NCBI RefSeq assembly: GCF_022539665.2 | Contig: NC_081332.1 | Span: forward strand, 1,075,773-1,139,772 | Reading direction: 5' to 3' | From: Daphnia carinata | Lineage: Eukaryota; Arthropoda; Branchiopoda; Diplostraca; Daphniidae | Length of the DNA stretch: 64,000 nucleotides | Position numbers and translations under genes: made by a program | The notes under the pieces: model-generated | Told to the model about the DNA's origin: nothing | What the model saw: the letters and a program-made list of their open reading frames with translations, nothing else | Database searches by the model: none | In this document: piece after piece, positions 23,706-35,800 of the stretch | Numbering within the stretch: position 1 is the stretch's first letter | Layout of the letters: each line of letters begins with the position of its first letter

Positions 23706-25560
23706 AAGTTTTGAAATATTTAACCAGTTTAAATGCAAATGAGTCACTGGTTTAGTTAGTAGTTTCAACATTCTCCCTCGTTTAACCAATTAATCTTTCT
23801 TCTCTTTATCTTTCCTTTTTTCAATTTAGTCTAAATGGTAAAAAAAAATTAATACATATTATAAAATTTTATATATATACAAGATAATATAAGTATTTAT
23901 CCTAGTAATATATTTTACTTTTCATATACAAAGATAGTTATTTTGTTTAAATATTCCATTATTTTACTACCTAATACCTTCTATCGTCAATATCTTCCGG
24001 TTCACAGCATTCATATATCTCCATAGCTGTTAAAACCGCAACAAGATATTTAGGTAATATATAAATACTTATTAAATATAAAATGTATTTTATATACAGT
24101 TCTTCAAATTAAAAAAACATTTTTCTCATTCCTATTAAACAAGTTGTACACATTTTGAGATGTTCCAACCATCTTGTCAATTTAATGCTAAATGTAACCA
24201 ATGCAATTTATCCACTGACATTGTATATAACCAATCTAGCCAAAGATTGGTATACTTAACTACTAATAAATAATAGAAATTAATAGACATTGTAATTTAA
24301 TAGATGTAATACTTGCTTTTTAACACAATTCTCTGCTACGGCACCTACACTCATTGTCGTCAACAGATCTGCTGGGCTGGGCTGGACAGTGAAAGACGAT
24401 AGACATACGTGCTGGAAGCATAGATAACTCCTGGTATAAGCTTTTGTCATCAAACGCGTGGTACAGTGCCTGTAACACGACATGGCAGAGCAACAACCCA
24501 TCAGTGCTTGAATACGACATGGATAAATATTTGTGGCATAATCATTAAACCATCCGTTATGCAACATCACACAACTTTGCGCTAGTATTGGCGGTGGTAC
24601 TTACATAACCACGAAGCAAATTAAATATTTTAAAAATGTAGAAAAAAAAAAGAAATAAAAAGAAGTAAATTAAAAATGAAAATTATTCGTTGACAAACAA
24701 TTATTCCCACTATTCATCAACTTACTCTCCCCCATTTCCTGTAAAATACCACCCAAAAAGATTTTCTGAAAATAGAAAGCCAGATTTGTATGGAAAAATC
24801 AACAAATTATTCTTATCTGTTTAACAATAACGTAGTAACAGTACGTAGTTAACGTCAAAGAAAAACATACCGACATGTACTGTTTTTCTAATGAAAAGTA
24901 CATCCCGAGCAAATCTTTCAAGAAACATCCAAGTGTAATACCTAAGGAAATGGAAAAAGATAATGTTTACTCGGTTTTCTACTCTCCCGCCATGTGCATA
25001 ATTTGATTTAAATTACCAGTCTTCACCTAATTTTCATACAATTACCTTTTCCATGGCTAATACCTACGGTATACTATATTTGCCGAACATTCCTGTTTTC
25101 GTTGCAGTTAAACCAGCAAGTGAATAAGTTCCAATCACACCTGGTAAACAATGTGTCGTTAATTAACATTTTTAGGCGAAAACCAGACCAAGAATTTATG
25201 CCAGAACATATATTAAATACCTAATTTGAGAAGTTAAACTAGCCATTCTTAATTAATAAGGGCTTGACATCCATCTTATCCCCTGCCGGCTAACTTGTTC
25301 AACACCAAAACATCTGTCAGGAATAAGGGCACTACCTGTCGAATCCAAGACGACCATCATAGATCGTAATACATTAATTAAGCAGTAAACCTAATCAACC
25401 ACCGATAAACTAGGGAATAAATAAACTCACGACAACTGCTTCCGTTTCCACAACCCCCATACTCATCCAACCAACGCCGCGTCATCCACAATCATTTAGT
25501 AATCCCCATCCACCCACTTCAGCCAAGGATAGGCTAGCATTAGCTGCAAACAAAGAATAA
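23706..25560. other. AT-rich intergenic stretch, diverged repeats only
   Basis: No gene is recognised. A short motif around 24335-24395 (TCTGCTACGGCACCTAC... followed by a CTGGGCTGG stretch) is loosely shared with 55630-55690 and less clearly with about 25615. This suggests old copies of the same module. Confidence 0.4.
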
Positions 25561-27240
25561 ATAGATGCTATCAACGACATGGAAATACAACAGGCGTAGC
25601 ACCTGTTTCTCACCACATTCGTTACTACGGCGCTCGTGTTTTATGACAGCTTCTTCTTTGAAGCCAAAGAAAACTTACTGCTTCTATGAATCTTCTGACA
25701 TCAAAACAATGCTTCGGTGGAGCACCATGGTGAAGTCAACGTGGAAAAGCTGGTGAAAATGAACCTCATGAAAAAAAACCTGTTTCCATATATGAATAGA
25801 GTAAAAATGATATTAGGAAAACAGCACAGTTCATATAAAATGTAAACTCACAGAAACGAGAATAGAACAAAAGAAATCCCTATTCTTTCGTCTAGCCAGG
25901 AAATTATAATCCTTCACATAAAGGACCTGAAACACATACTAATATTCAGATGAAAAATCCAATAACCACTGGCTAATGGACTTGTACATCATGGAAACCT
26001 TTCAGTAAATTCATCACCTTAGTGCTTAGATCAGCAATGCCAACGTCAGCATCCAAACACCATAAGCCCACACGGAACTGCATATATTAAATAAGATGAC
26101 AATCTACCAGAAGAATTCCAGTAAATGACCAGGAATAATAACATTTATATGAAGAATGGTATAACCACTCACCTACAACCTTGTACGCCATGGAAACCAT
26201 TCAGGACGTATAATCTCAGTGAGCGTAGCAGAGTTGTACCTTCACCAGCAGCTAAACACCATGAGTACATAACCTGTTCAAACGAAATAAACTCTACCAG
26301 AAGAATTTCAGTATATATGCAGCAATAGTAACCAACTTACGATAATGAGTTTGATGAATTGTGAAAAATTAAAAAAATTCTCCTAGAATTAGTGCTAAAA
26401 TTTAATAATTGGAATCTCAACCAGACTTTCAATTTTAATATTTTGCTCAGCAGGTCGAAAATGATTTAAAAAATCTGGACGAAATTACGTTTAATATGCT
26501 TTAATGAGGAAACCATTTTAAGTTAAGAAAGTTTTAGGCGGGGAAGATGTTGACAGCAAAGAATTGCTTTCCGCCAAACACAATATGAAAGTTACGAACA
26601 TATAATCAACTACTTACTTAGAACTTGATAAACGCTACTGCACTTAGGGAAAAGATAAACCTTTAATATTAAAAAATTACTGAATAGTTATCCTGATTCC
26701 AAAATGGCGAACCCGACAGTCTCTCTTGCCACACCATGACAATAGCCAGAACACGTGTCAACCCTTTGTGACGGGTGGTTCTTCACTGATACTGAAATGC
26801 TCTCCTTAGCTACGAAAGTAACCTTGCCGGATGTAGCCATTTTTGGACTATTTAGAAGGAATGGGAAAATGTTGCCAGATGTCAGCGAATATTTGTTTCG
26901 TTTTTATTTACATTTACAAAATATCTTAAATACGTACATATTAATATTTATATTAGTGTTTAGAAATTTTTTAAACCCATTGCATTAAAAAAAAGTTTGT
27001 TTTACTTACGAGATTTTTAAAACTTAAAAATTTGACAGCGTCGAGTACGGCTAGCATGTGATCTACGTGGCCAAGCTTCGACAGCCATGTGTGCGTCGCC
27101 GATTAGTTCCGCCAGAAGCTATCTTTGTAAGCAAGCTGTGGGATTGTGCTTCTTAACACAGTAAAGTGAAAGTTGTATGTTTACTTTTGTTCGAAAATTT
27201 CTAAAAAGGAACATCAACTAAGACTCAGTTTATTCCTTTA
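25560..27240. repeat. Repeat block S1
   Basis: Shares a mosaic of segments with S2 (about 42720-45200) and S3 (about 55600-57960). Shared parts include the TTGCTTTCCGCC neighbourhood (about 26565) and the AGAAGCTATCTTTGTAAGCAAGC neighbourhood (27115-27137). It contains two adjacent modules of about 200 bp (25940-26110 and 26110-26330) and has no gene that I can support. Confidence 0.65.
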
Positions 27241-27477
27241 GATATGGTCATGTCAGCTCTACCTTTCTTAATAAATAATAAAATAATATGTAATAGTACA
27301 TAATAAAATAGAAGTAAATAGTACTTAATAACCTTGTATGTTTGGTATACGTTGGTTACCATTCAAATTTAAATCCTAAGCCCACTAACCGCCATGGGTG
27401 TCCCGAAAATACGCTGATGTGGCACCCATTGCACTACAAGTCGTTTAGATTAATTTTTGAATAGCTATTCACATGGG

Positions 27478-27540
27478 GATCGAAGCCAGATCATTCGGAA
27501 TACAGTGCCGATGCTTAACCATTATGCTTTAAGTATTGGT
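27478..27540 (-). other. Isolated tRNA-like sequence next to the coiled-coil gene
   Basis: On the minus strand it reads as a decayed relative of the third tRNA-like element of the clusters. It has an AGCATAATGGTTAAGC D-arm, a TCGGC...CCGA anticodon stem and a GGCTTCGATCCCC T-arm. It begins about 100 nt beyond the stop of the intact coiled-coil gene. Confidence 0.5.
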
Positions 27541-27548
27541 TATTATTA

Positions 27549-27554
27549 TTTATT
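27549..27554 (-). terminator. Candidate polyadenylation signal of the coiled-coil gene
   Basis: Minus-strand AATAAA about 87 nt past the stop codon. Confidence 0.5.
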
Positions 27555-27640
27555 TAAGTGGTATTAGATATTTTACCACCAAGCTCCTGCGTAAATTGTT
27601 TTTTTTACAGAATTAAATAGCGTTGGAGAACATACATTTT

Positions 27641-28768
27641 TTACTGACCATAAATATATTTCAAAAATTCTATTTTGTTATGTATGACAATTAGTTGATC
27701 AAACCTATGTACGTCTACTGTTAACTGAGATTTCTCTGCATCAAGTGTTTCTAGGCGAAGACATGTTTGAATGATATCCGCGATTGTTTCATCCAAAACA
27801 TTGACAATATCCCGATCAATAGTTTGTCTTTTCTCCAACTCGTTGAATATAACGATAACGCCGCGAACCATTATGTTAGCGTTGTTCTTCAACCCTCCGA
27901 TAAACCTGATGACGTTTGTAATTGGAACGTTGGCACTGAATGCTTCGCCAAGGATTCCTTTCATCATTGCGGTGGTTTTTTTGTAGCTCATCCCCATGGA
28001 TTTTTTGTTGAACACATCCCACGCTGAATCTATATTGTCATTTCCCAAATATACCGTTATCAGCGTGACAGTAACTTCTGCATGATGGAATCGTTCTTTT
28101 TCCAATGCATCCAAAGCTTCTTGCATTTTCTTTCCGATTTCATGATACCGCTTTGCCAATATATCAAACTCCTTTTTAGATTTCTCATTCAATTTCTTAT
28201 TGGCATTCTCCATTTGTCGCTGCAGTTGAAGAAATTTATTATTGTAATCTGCTTTCAATTCCTCAAAACGATTATTTGAAATCGCTTTCGGCGCATTGCG
28301 CAGACAAACATAAGCATTTATAACGCCATTCAAATTTCTAGTAATTGATTCTGTCCACCGACTACAATCTTCCAACAAATCCGTCACACTATCAATGGGA
28401 AGGTCAACGTCTTTAATTTCACACGACGTATGATTACTTACGTCGTTATTAGCAATGTTTTGAAACAATTTATCAATTTGTTTAAATTCACTTTCTGCAA
28501 ACGAACACATCTTTTGATTTGCGAAGGGTAAATCGTTAGATGACTTCCTAGATTCATCTAAAAAAATAATATTGCAATTTAAACCAAATAAATTATTGGA
28601 AAGTATTTTCAATGAAATTAAATAACCTGCTATTGGATTCGAAGAAGATGATAATGGATTAGTAATAAGAACTAAAGCTACTAACCAAAGGCCAGCCAAG
28701 GGATGACGCTTGGAATACAACCATGGAACAGTCAAACGTCTTGCAGTTGTTAATTGCACAGAGTCCAT
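27641..28768 (-). CDS. Predicted secreted, helical coiled-coil protein of unknown function
   Basis: I do not recognise this family. The start at 28768 is chosen because homology to the relic at 23.5-23.7 kb begins exactly there (MDSVQLT against MNSVQLT). The N-terminus has a basic stretch and then a hydrophobic core (LAGLWLVALVLI, about residues 26-37) like a signal peptide. The rest is soluble and mostly helical, with a heptad-rich segment at about residues 180-245 (QLQRQMENANKKLNEKSKK region). A weak 69-nt intron (28626-28558, GTTATT...TAG) is in frame and stop-free. Spliced and unspliced products would be about 352 and 375 residues. Relics lie at 22.8-23.7 and 53.0-53.3 kb, each beside tRNA-like clusters. 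Confidence 0.72.
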   Translation of the reverse strand: MDSVQLTTARRLTVPWLYSKRHPLAGLWLVALVLITNPLSSSSNPIAGYLISLKILSNNLFGLNCNIIFLDESRKSSNDLPFANQKMCSFAESEFKQIDKLFQNIANNDVSNHTSCEIKDVDLPIDSVTDLLEDCSRWTESITRNLNGVINAYVCLRNAPKAISNNRFEELKADYNNKFLQLQRQMENANKKLNEKSKKEFDILAKRYHEIGKKMQEALDALEKERFHHAEVTVTLITVYLGNDNIDSAWDVFNKKSMGMSYKKTTAMMKGILGEAFSANVPITNVIRFIGGLKNNANIMVRGVIVIFNELEKRQTIDRDIVNVLDETIADIIQTCLRLETLDAEKSQLTVDVHRFDQLIVIHNKIEFLKYIYGQ

Positions 28769-29844
28769 TACACAAATTTTAAATGCCTTTTTCAGTTTAG
28801 ACTTTGGCAACATCTGTTCAGTTTGAAGGCGAAATGGGTTATGCACAAACTTTCCTTGAAACGCCATAAACAGTTCAAAATCATTAATATTTCAGTTGAA
28901 TTGCAGTTATACTTATCTTTTTATCACGATGGGTTTAAAAAGTTCAAAGAAGTCAAAGTTCTTCCTTTTTCAATTGCAAGGTTTTCCCGACATCTACGTC
29001 GCAATACCAATTTCGTTTACGCGTACCAACACTACCCAGTCTCCCTTTTACAGAGAATACGCCCTAAATCAACGTAAATATTAATATCTAGATGAAGAAT
29101 AGGATAACCATGAACTTTCGACTTGGGCGTCATGGGTAATCTTTCGGGAATGTACATTCCATGCCTACTCCAGCAGACAAACATCAGCGCCATCTAACGC
29201 GAATAAAATTTAAATCAAAACACACATTTTGACGTGTTGAGACCAATTTTTGATAAAATTAACTCACCTGCTATTGGACTTGTGAAAGACAAACAAAATC
29301 TAGCCACGGTTGGAGAACATGCACGAAAACAGAGGCGACGCAACGAATGTAAGAATGTTTTCGATGGAACAGTTCAATTCAAAGGCAAAATGAGCCTCTC
29401 ATACGGCGCAAATGTCCCTTGGAATATTATGCACGATCTAGAAAAGAAAACGATCAGCCTTTTGCTTGTAATGAGTTTCTACTTATACTCACCAAATAAA
29501 TAATAAATCGTCTCCTCGTCTGCAGCAAGTGAATTTGATCTGTACTATCTCTTCGGCAGACAAGGTTTCCAAAGGTCAAACGCGCAAAGTTTCTTCCTTT
29601 TTAATATCACGAATTTTCCTTCGAACTACGTTCCAATGGGTAGGTCGGCTAAAGCAGAAAGATTTCATTTCATCAAGTCGATGACTTTGTGCCTCACGCA
29701 TCTTTTGCAAGCTCTTCGAATTTTACCTGAATAAGAAAAGGAAAAAGTAAGCTAGCATTAACGATTTGTTTTTTTTGATAATAAAAATGAAAACAATTTT
29801 TAACATTTAATTTATATCAAGACGATGGGCTAGCGTGATGCGAG
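28769..29844. other. Divergent region between the coiled-coil gene and the giant RHS gene
   Basis: Should hold both promoters. A relic of the coiled-coil family's exon-1 end lies at about 29265-29300: on the minus strand CCAATAGCAG|GTGAGT, a canonical donor. A diverged module of about 200 bp lies at about 29080-29215. No clear upstream coding exon of the giant gene was found, though a splice donor-like AAAAAG|TAAGCTAG-type site occurs near 29747. Confidence 0.45.
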
Positions 29845-32800
29845 ATGACTCTTGAATTTCAATCAATTTCTAAAGTTGGGCAATTACTGCTCGGCAGTCC
29901 ATTCAGTGGCCACATCGACGATGTTTTCGTCCTCGATTCGAAAAATGAAAATCCATTCAGTGGAAGGATCTACATCCGACACGGTGCCAACCTGGTTGCC
30001 TTTAACGTGTCGTATATTAACAGCTCAAGCAATTTGAAGCGACTGTGGAATCAACGAGTGTTTAACAATGCCCAGCAGATCTCCTACCCATTGCGAGCCT
30101 ATCCATGGCTTGTTACTAATATGCTGCTTGATGACGGCAGTGATGGGATCATCCTTCGTAACGAGGATGGAATAGGTTTCTATCGTTTCGATCAAACCAA
30201 TACAAACAAATCCGAAGAAAAGCTTCAAACTATGACACGTGACACCAACTTCCGTGATCTTTATGGATGGGGAAAAGTCCATCAGTCCGTTGTCCTCATT
30301 GGCCGATTCTATCACGACACGCGGTTAGTTGGAATCATGAGCCGGATGAACGACAAATCCGGCCAGGTTCTTGAATTTTACGCAGCTGCCAAGGACCGAC
30401 TTCAATCTGGCCAGCCGTATCCGCTCCTTCCATTGCGAGAAAGCACGGCATTGACTGCAGTCTCCAAAATATCCAAAGCAACCGATTTTTATGTGGCAGA
30501 CATCCAACGGAACGGACAGGACAGCATCATCGTACGGAAAGAAACTCAATTAGAGATGTATCAGTTTGACGACAGATACGAACTTCAACAGATGGCCAAG
30601 GTATCACTGGTGGATAGTTCGGCCGGATTAAATGAACGATTTTTCTTCGTCAACTTGACCGGACAACCTTTTCAAGACGTAGCCCACTTTACTCCACATG
30701 GATTATTCGTCTACCAACTGAAAACTCCCAATGTAACAGGAATTTCCATGAAAGAATACAGCCTCATTCACTACAGCGCTGCATTTTCTGAGACGAATGG
30801 ATGGATGCAAGAATACGATCAATCCATCCACTTAGTTGATGTGAATGGTGACGGCCAAGATGACTTGCTCTTCACCGGCCCAAAGGGACTTGCAGTACTT
30901 GAATTCAATGCGGATGAATTCTTCTGGAATACTCTGTTACATCCCTCATCGTTCAGTGACGTCACACAACGTTATGCTATCGTAGTCGGTGCTACGAAGG
31001 CCGTAAAGTTGCCAAGCGGACACAAGGAATCGTTTCTATTGACGCTGGATGAGGAAAGAAAACTTTATTTGAGCCGACTGTCAATTAAACTTGCAAATAA
31101 ATTACCAAAGAAATTGGCCGTTGTCCAAACAACTACTCCCACTATTCCAGTTACTACACGTCATTCAACTGTAAAAGTTCCACTGCAGGTGAAACGTTTC
31201 ATTCCAGTATCTGAAAGGCCAATCCTCAGATGGAGAGAACAGCACGCTGAGCCGATTTCCTCAACGAATGTAGTAGATCCGGTAAGCGGTGCCATCTATT
31301 TTGAACTGCCTATATTCAAATCAACCAGATATTACGATCCTCTTCCTCATTCAATTTCCCTTTCGTATCACAGCCAAAACGCCATGTTTTCTGATATTGC
31401 TGGATTAGGCTGGACGTTTGAACTTCCGGATAATTACATTTCAGTCGATTACAACAATAGCATTTTCATCGAGGACTGGACATTTTCCGTATCGGTAGAT
31501 GGCGTTTTCTTTCAACTCACAACAGCTTCTACTGCAGACCATGTTCTTTTCTTTCGGCAACATACACTCAAGTGGGATGTTGAATTCCATCAAGAAAAAC
31601 AGCGCTGGATCATTCAAACAGAAACGGAAACATTTACCTACGGATCGGAAAATTCAGTGCAAGCTATTCGCTGGAACCTCCATTGGCCTCATTGGCGAGG
31701 GTTGGGCCACGATGTCAATTCGCTGAAAAGAGTTCCAGTTGCCTGGTATTTAATCCAACGGCGCGTGAAAGCTACAGGAAAACTAATTATTTATCGTTAC
31801 GACATTGATACCATCGAAGAAAAGAATACCCTTCATAAATATCGTTGGACGTCCGCCATCCGGTTGAAAAAAATCGAGTCTTCGACAACCATCACATTCG
31901 ATTACACCGTCAAACTCCAAGAAGAATATCAATCATTTAATCTGCAAACAAATCAGAGTAGTTTATTATTCTTTCCGGTACCTTTAAGAGAGTCCCATTA
32001 CCTGACGGGCTGCCAAATAACGACAGAACACTACAAGCAAAGCCTGCAATTCGTTTACGAAACGGACAAGAAAAGTCGGCGGTTGTTGAAAGCCATCGAG
32101 CAGCCAATAACTGCAGACAACCGCGAATCCATCTTCCAATTCAAATACCATGACTCTGAGATGTTACTGAATGAAATCCAAATGGCCAATGGATTAAAAT
32201 TACACGTCGAATACACCAAAATAAATCCCGTCGTTCTGCCGGATCTTTACTCGTCTGTATCACATCCTGTTGATGAACAACCGGCCATTGCCTACAGTCG
32301 GGACTACGCAATTATGACTTTCCGACAACGTCAATTAGCCGAGAAAATTCAGTTAAAGATTCTCGACATCCATAATTTTGCAACGCTGGCAGAATTAACA
32401 GCTTTGCCGGCAAACGTGGAAGGCCAAGTTCTTTCCTACGACGTTCGCGCTTACACAAATTTCTGCCTTCTCCTTCTAAAAACGAATGAAAAACAGAAAC
32501 TGTGTTTATTTCATCGAACCATTCGTGATGGAATATCAAAATGGAACAAGGATTCTACTTGCTTTCGGTTTGGCAACGATGCGTTGATGCAATCCAGTGA
32601 AGTCGGAGTAGTTTTACTTGAGGACACATCAGACGTTATTAAAATATTAGAGTTCGACAAAGATCTTTCCCTATGGAACGAGCATCGATTGAAATTACCA
32701 TCCAGCCACGTCCTCCGACTTGAAATGTTCAATCACATGGTGGTCGGCTATGACGACAAGCAGCTTTTCATCTGCCACCGGCAAAGGTCTACTGGGCAAT

Positions 32801-35800
32801 GGCAGATCCGTAATATTCAGCAATTGGATGGCCTATTTAATGGCGGATCGTCCATTGTTAAAAAGTTCCGTTTGCCATCGGACGACGAAAAAAAATTAAT
32901 AGAAACTCTTAAAGAAGATGTACTGCAAATATCCAGCAACACGATCGCCATTACTTCGTTGCACCTCAAGGACAGGCAGCAACTGCTTTTGAAAATGCGT
33001 CTTTACCTGCTGGATGCTCATTTTAACGTGGTGCGTCGACGAGAATTCACAGTGCAGGGTGAACGCATTTTGGAGGTGAGGCAGCGTGTAGAACACGAAG
33101 GAACAGAATACCAATTGGCCTACCAGTTGATGAAAGAGGATTTCTTCCGCCCGAGAATCGTTAACGTGTCCGGTAAATGGGTTGAAGAAAAGCATTCAAA
33201 GATGGAACAAGAACAGAATAGAAATTTCAACATACTGGAAAGCGAATGGAAGAAAAATGTCACTCTTCGGAGAGATACAGAATTCAAAGCTTACGACAAC
33301 GCAATGCTGGACCAGTATGGCGAATGGAAAAGGATGGCCAGTGGCGAAACGTCCAACATTGCCAACGAGCAGACGAGTGAAGAACAGCCAACGTGTGATG
33401 ACGTTTCGTATAGACCGTGCAACCGCTATTGCCACGAGATGGAAGCACTGTTTGAAAATAAAAGGACGACGTTAGATGATGCGGCAAGGATTAGAAAGAA
33501 TTGGAACGCATGTTACGCCGAAAACTGGAAAAAGCAATGGCGAAAAAACATGACCATAATAAGTGAGCAATCCTTCTATGATCCAATGGAAAAACTAAAA
33601 CAACACATGCAAGAACTGAAAATCGAGTGGAAGAATAAAGGAATAGATATTGGCAGTAGTCACAAAGAATCGCAAGACATGTTAGCCAATCTCAATGCTA
33701 ATGAGGAATTTCAAAAATTATTCGACAACTCGTTTTTAATGAACTGGCCACTCCATCGAGTACAGATGACTCCGCAAGGGCTTCGGACCGGAAACGGAAC
33801 GTTCATTCAGATGATGGGTAACGATTGGCAACTGCAGGACCCCGACATGAAAGAAAATGAGCCATCATCTGTCAGCCTTGGTAATTCATTCGTCTTGGAA
33901 GAAATGCTAGTCAATAATCAAACAGAAACGCGACATTGGACGCTGTACGCGCAAGATACCGTTGTACCTAATCGCAAGATCGGGCCGCCATTACATCAGT
34001 TGCAATGCAGTTTACCTTATAGAATTATTAATAGCTATCCAGCGTATTTGGCTTACCAAAATCCACACAACACCACGATAGTCGTTTCATTTGCCGATAA
34101 CGGCAAGGTGCTGGGTAGCGTCCACACTTTGCCCGACGAACAGCTGATGCCAGACAGCAGCTCGTACGACTGGGTGACGACATTGGCGAGTAAAGATGGA
34201 TCACATCCGGAGAAAATGCAGTTGTTGAGGCGATCATTGCGTTCCATCAGCAAAAGCTTTGCCCAGAAAACGAGTGCCGTTAAACGCATAAAAACGAGCA
34301 ACAGCGATGCCAGTTTACACCGTTCTACCGGCTACGAGTGGAACAACAATGTCAAAGGTAACGTGACTCTTACCATCATCCCCGGAAATGATATAACATT
34401 GGCCGGATGGATAAGACAAGTATGGACGTACGAAGAAAAGCCTTCCGGTGGATGGACTCGAACTGCATCAGAAATGTTTGACGCTAGCGGTCACTCGGTA
34501 CAAAAAACAAATGAAAATGAGGACGACATTAACAACCCACGCGAGAACGACAGCATCTTATGGGATGCCAACAGGCAAAGAATCATTAGCGATTTCTCAC
34601 CTTTCAGTTTAGGTGACCAGATGGTTTCGTATTACGGATTTGAACGGTACGAAGTCAACAACTCGAGTTCGCCCATCCGCTGGCGATTTAAAGAATCCAA
34701 CGTCGTTGAGGGCGGTTTCTCTCTGACCGGTAACCGCCACTTGCGACTAAAATCGAATAACCAACAATCAACATTGGAAGGTACTTTTATTCCGACTGAA
34801 CAGAACATTGATTACGTGGCTTCTTGCTGGATACGGGCATCTGATGGCGTTCGTTCCTTGGCCAGCACAATTGAAATAGATCAGGCCACAAATTATCTCA
34901 AAGCCATCGTCATGGCCAATAAAACCGAGTTGTTTGGCTTGTTGGCCCGGATTATGCGCACTTCAGGTGATTGGATCTACGTAGAAGTGCTGATCAATTT
35001 TGATACAATAATGCAACTGTACGACGAAGGTCTGCCGACACTGAAAGGAGACGACAAACAAAAGAAGACAGTACCTCAATTTTCCATCAAATTGATAGTT
35101 GCACCCCAGCTACAAGACGGGCAGACAGTCGTTCTGGATGTGGACCACATCCGATTCACCCCAATGGCACACGACTTGAAGGCGACCGTCTACGATGTGG
35201 ACAACGGTCAACCTATTTCCATAATTGACTCCATTGGTTCCATTAGCCGAACTGTTTATTACCGCGATCGGGAAATGGCCGTGATTGACGACGTCACTGC
35301 AATTGACGGACAGCACAAATTAGGGCAAGTTGCAACGTCCAGCGTCACCGGCCATTTGCTTCCAACACCGAAAGGCTTACCTTCTCACCTTCAAAATCAA
35401 CCACCATGTCGAATTGTTTTCCGCCCGGAAAACGGCGGATTGTATGAAACTTTCGACGCTTACGCATGGCACAAACGCTGGACTAGTCCAGCTTCCGAAT
35501 CACGAACCGCAGCATGGACGGTCGCCCCCGGCCGTTTGTTGCACAACCAGCCACAATCTCATCAACTTGTCAGTACAGATCTTTCGGCCCTGTTTGGAAC
35601 AGAAGAATCATCTTCAGCAGCCATTCGCTGCTATTATTCGTTGCTGTCTTCCAACGCATCCGTAACTTGGAAATTGCCTATGGGGCACGTTCAATTGTCC
35701 CGAAAATCGAACGAAATGCACAGCACATTGACTTTCACTACAACGCACAAACAAAACTTGCACAATGTGACCAACTTACCCAACAATGGCGAATTGATTG

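Noticed and set aside
29234..29503. 90-codon plus-strand frame just upstream of the giant gene, considered as its first exon.
   Set aside because: It runs to its own stop, has no signal peptide and overlaps a relic of the minus-strand coiled-coil exon.
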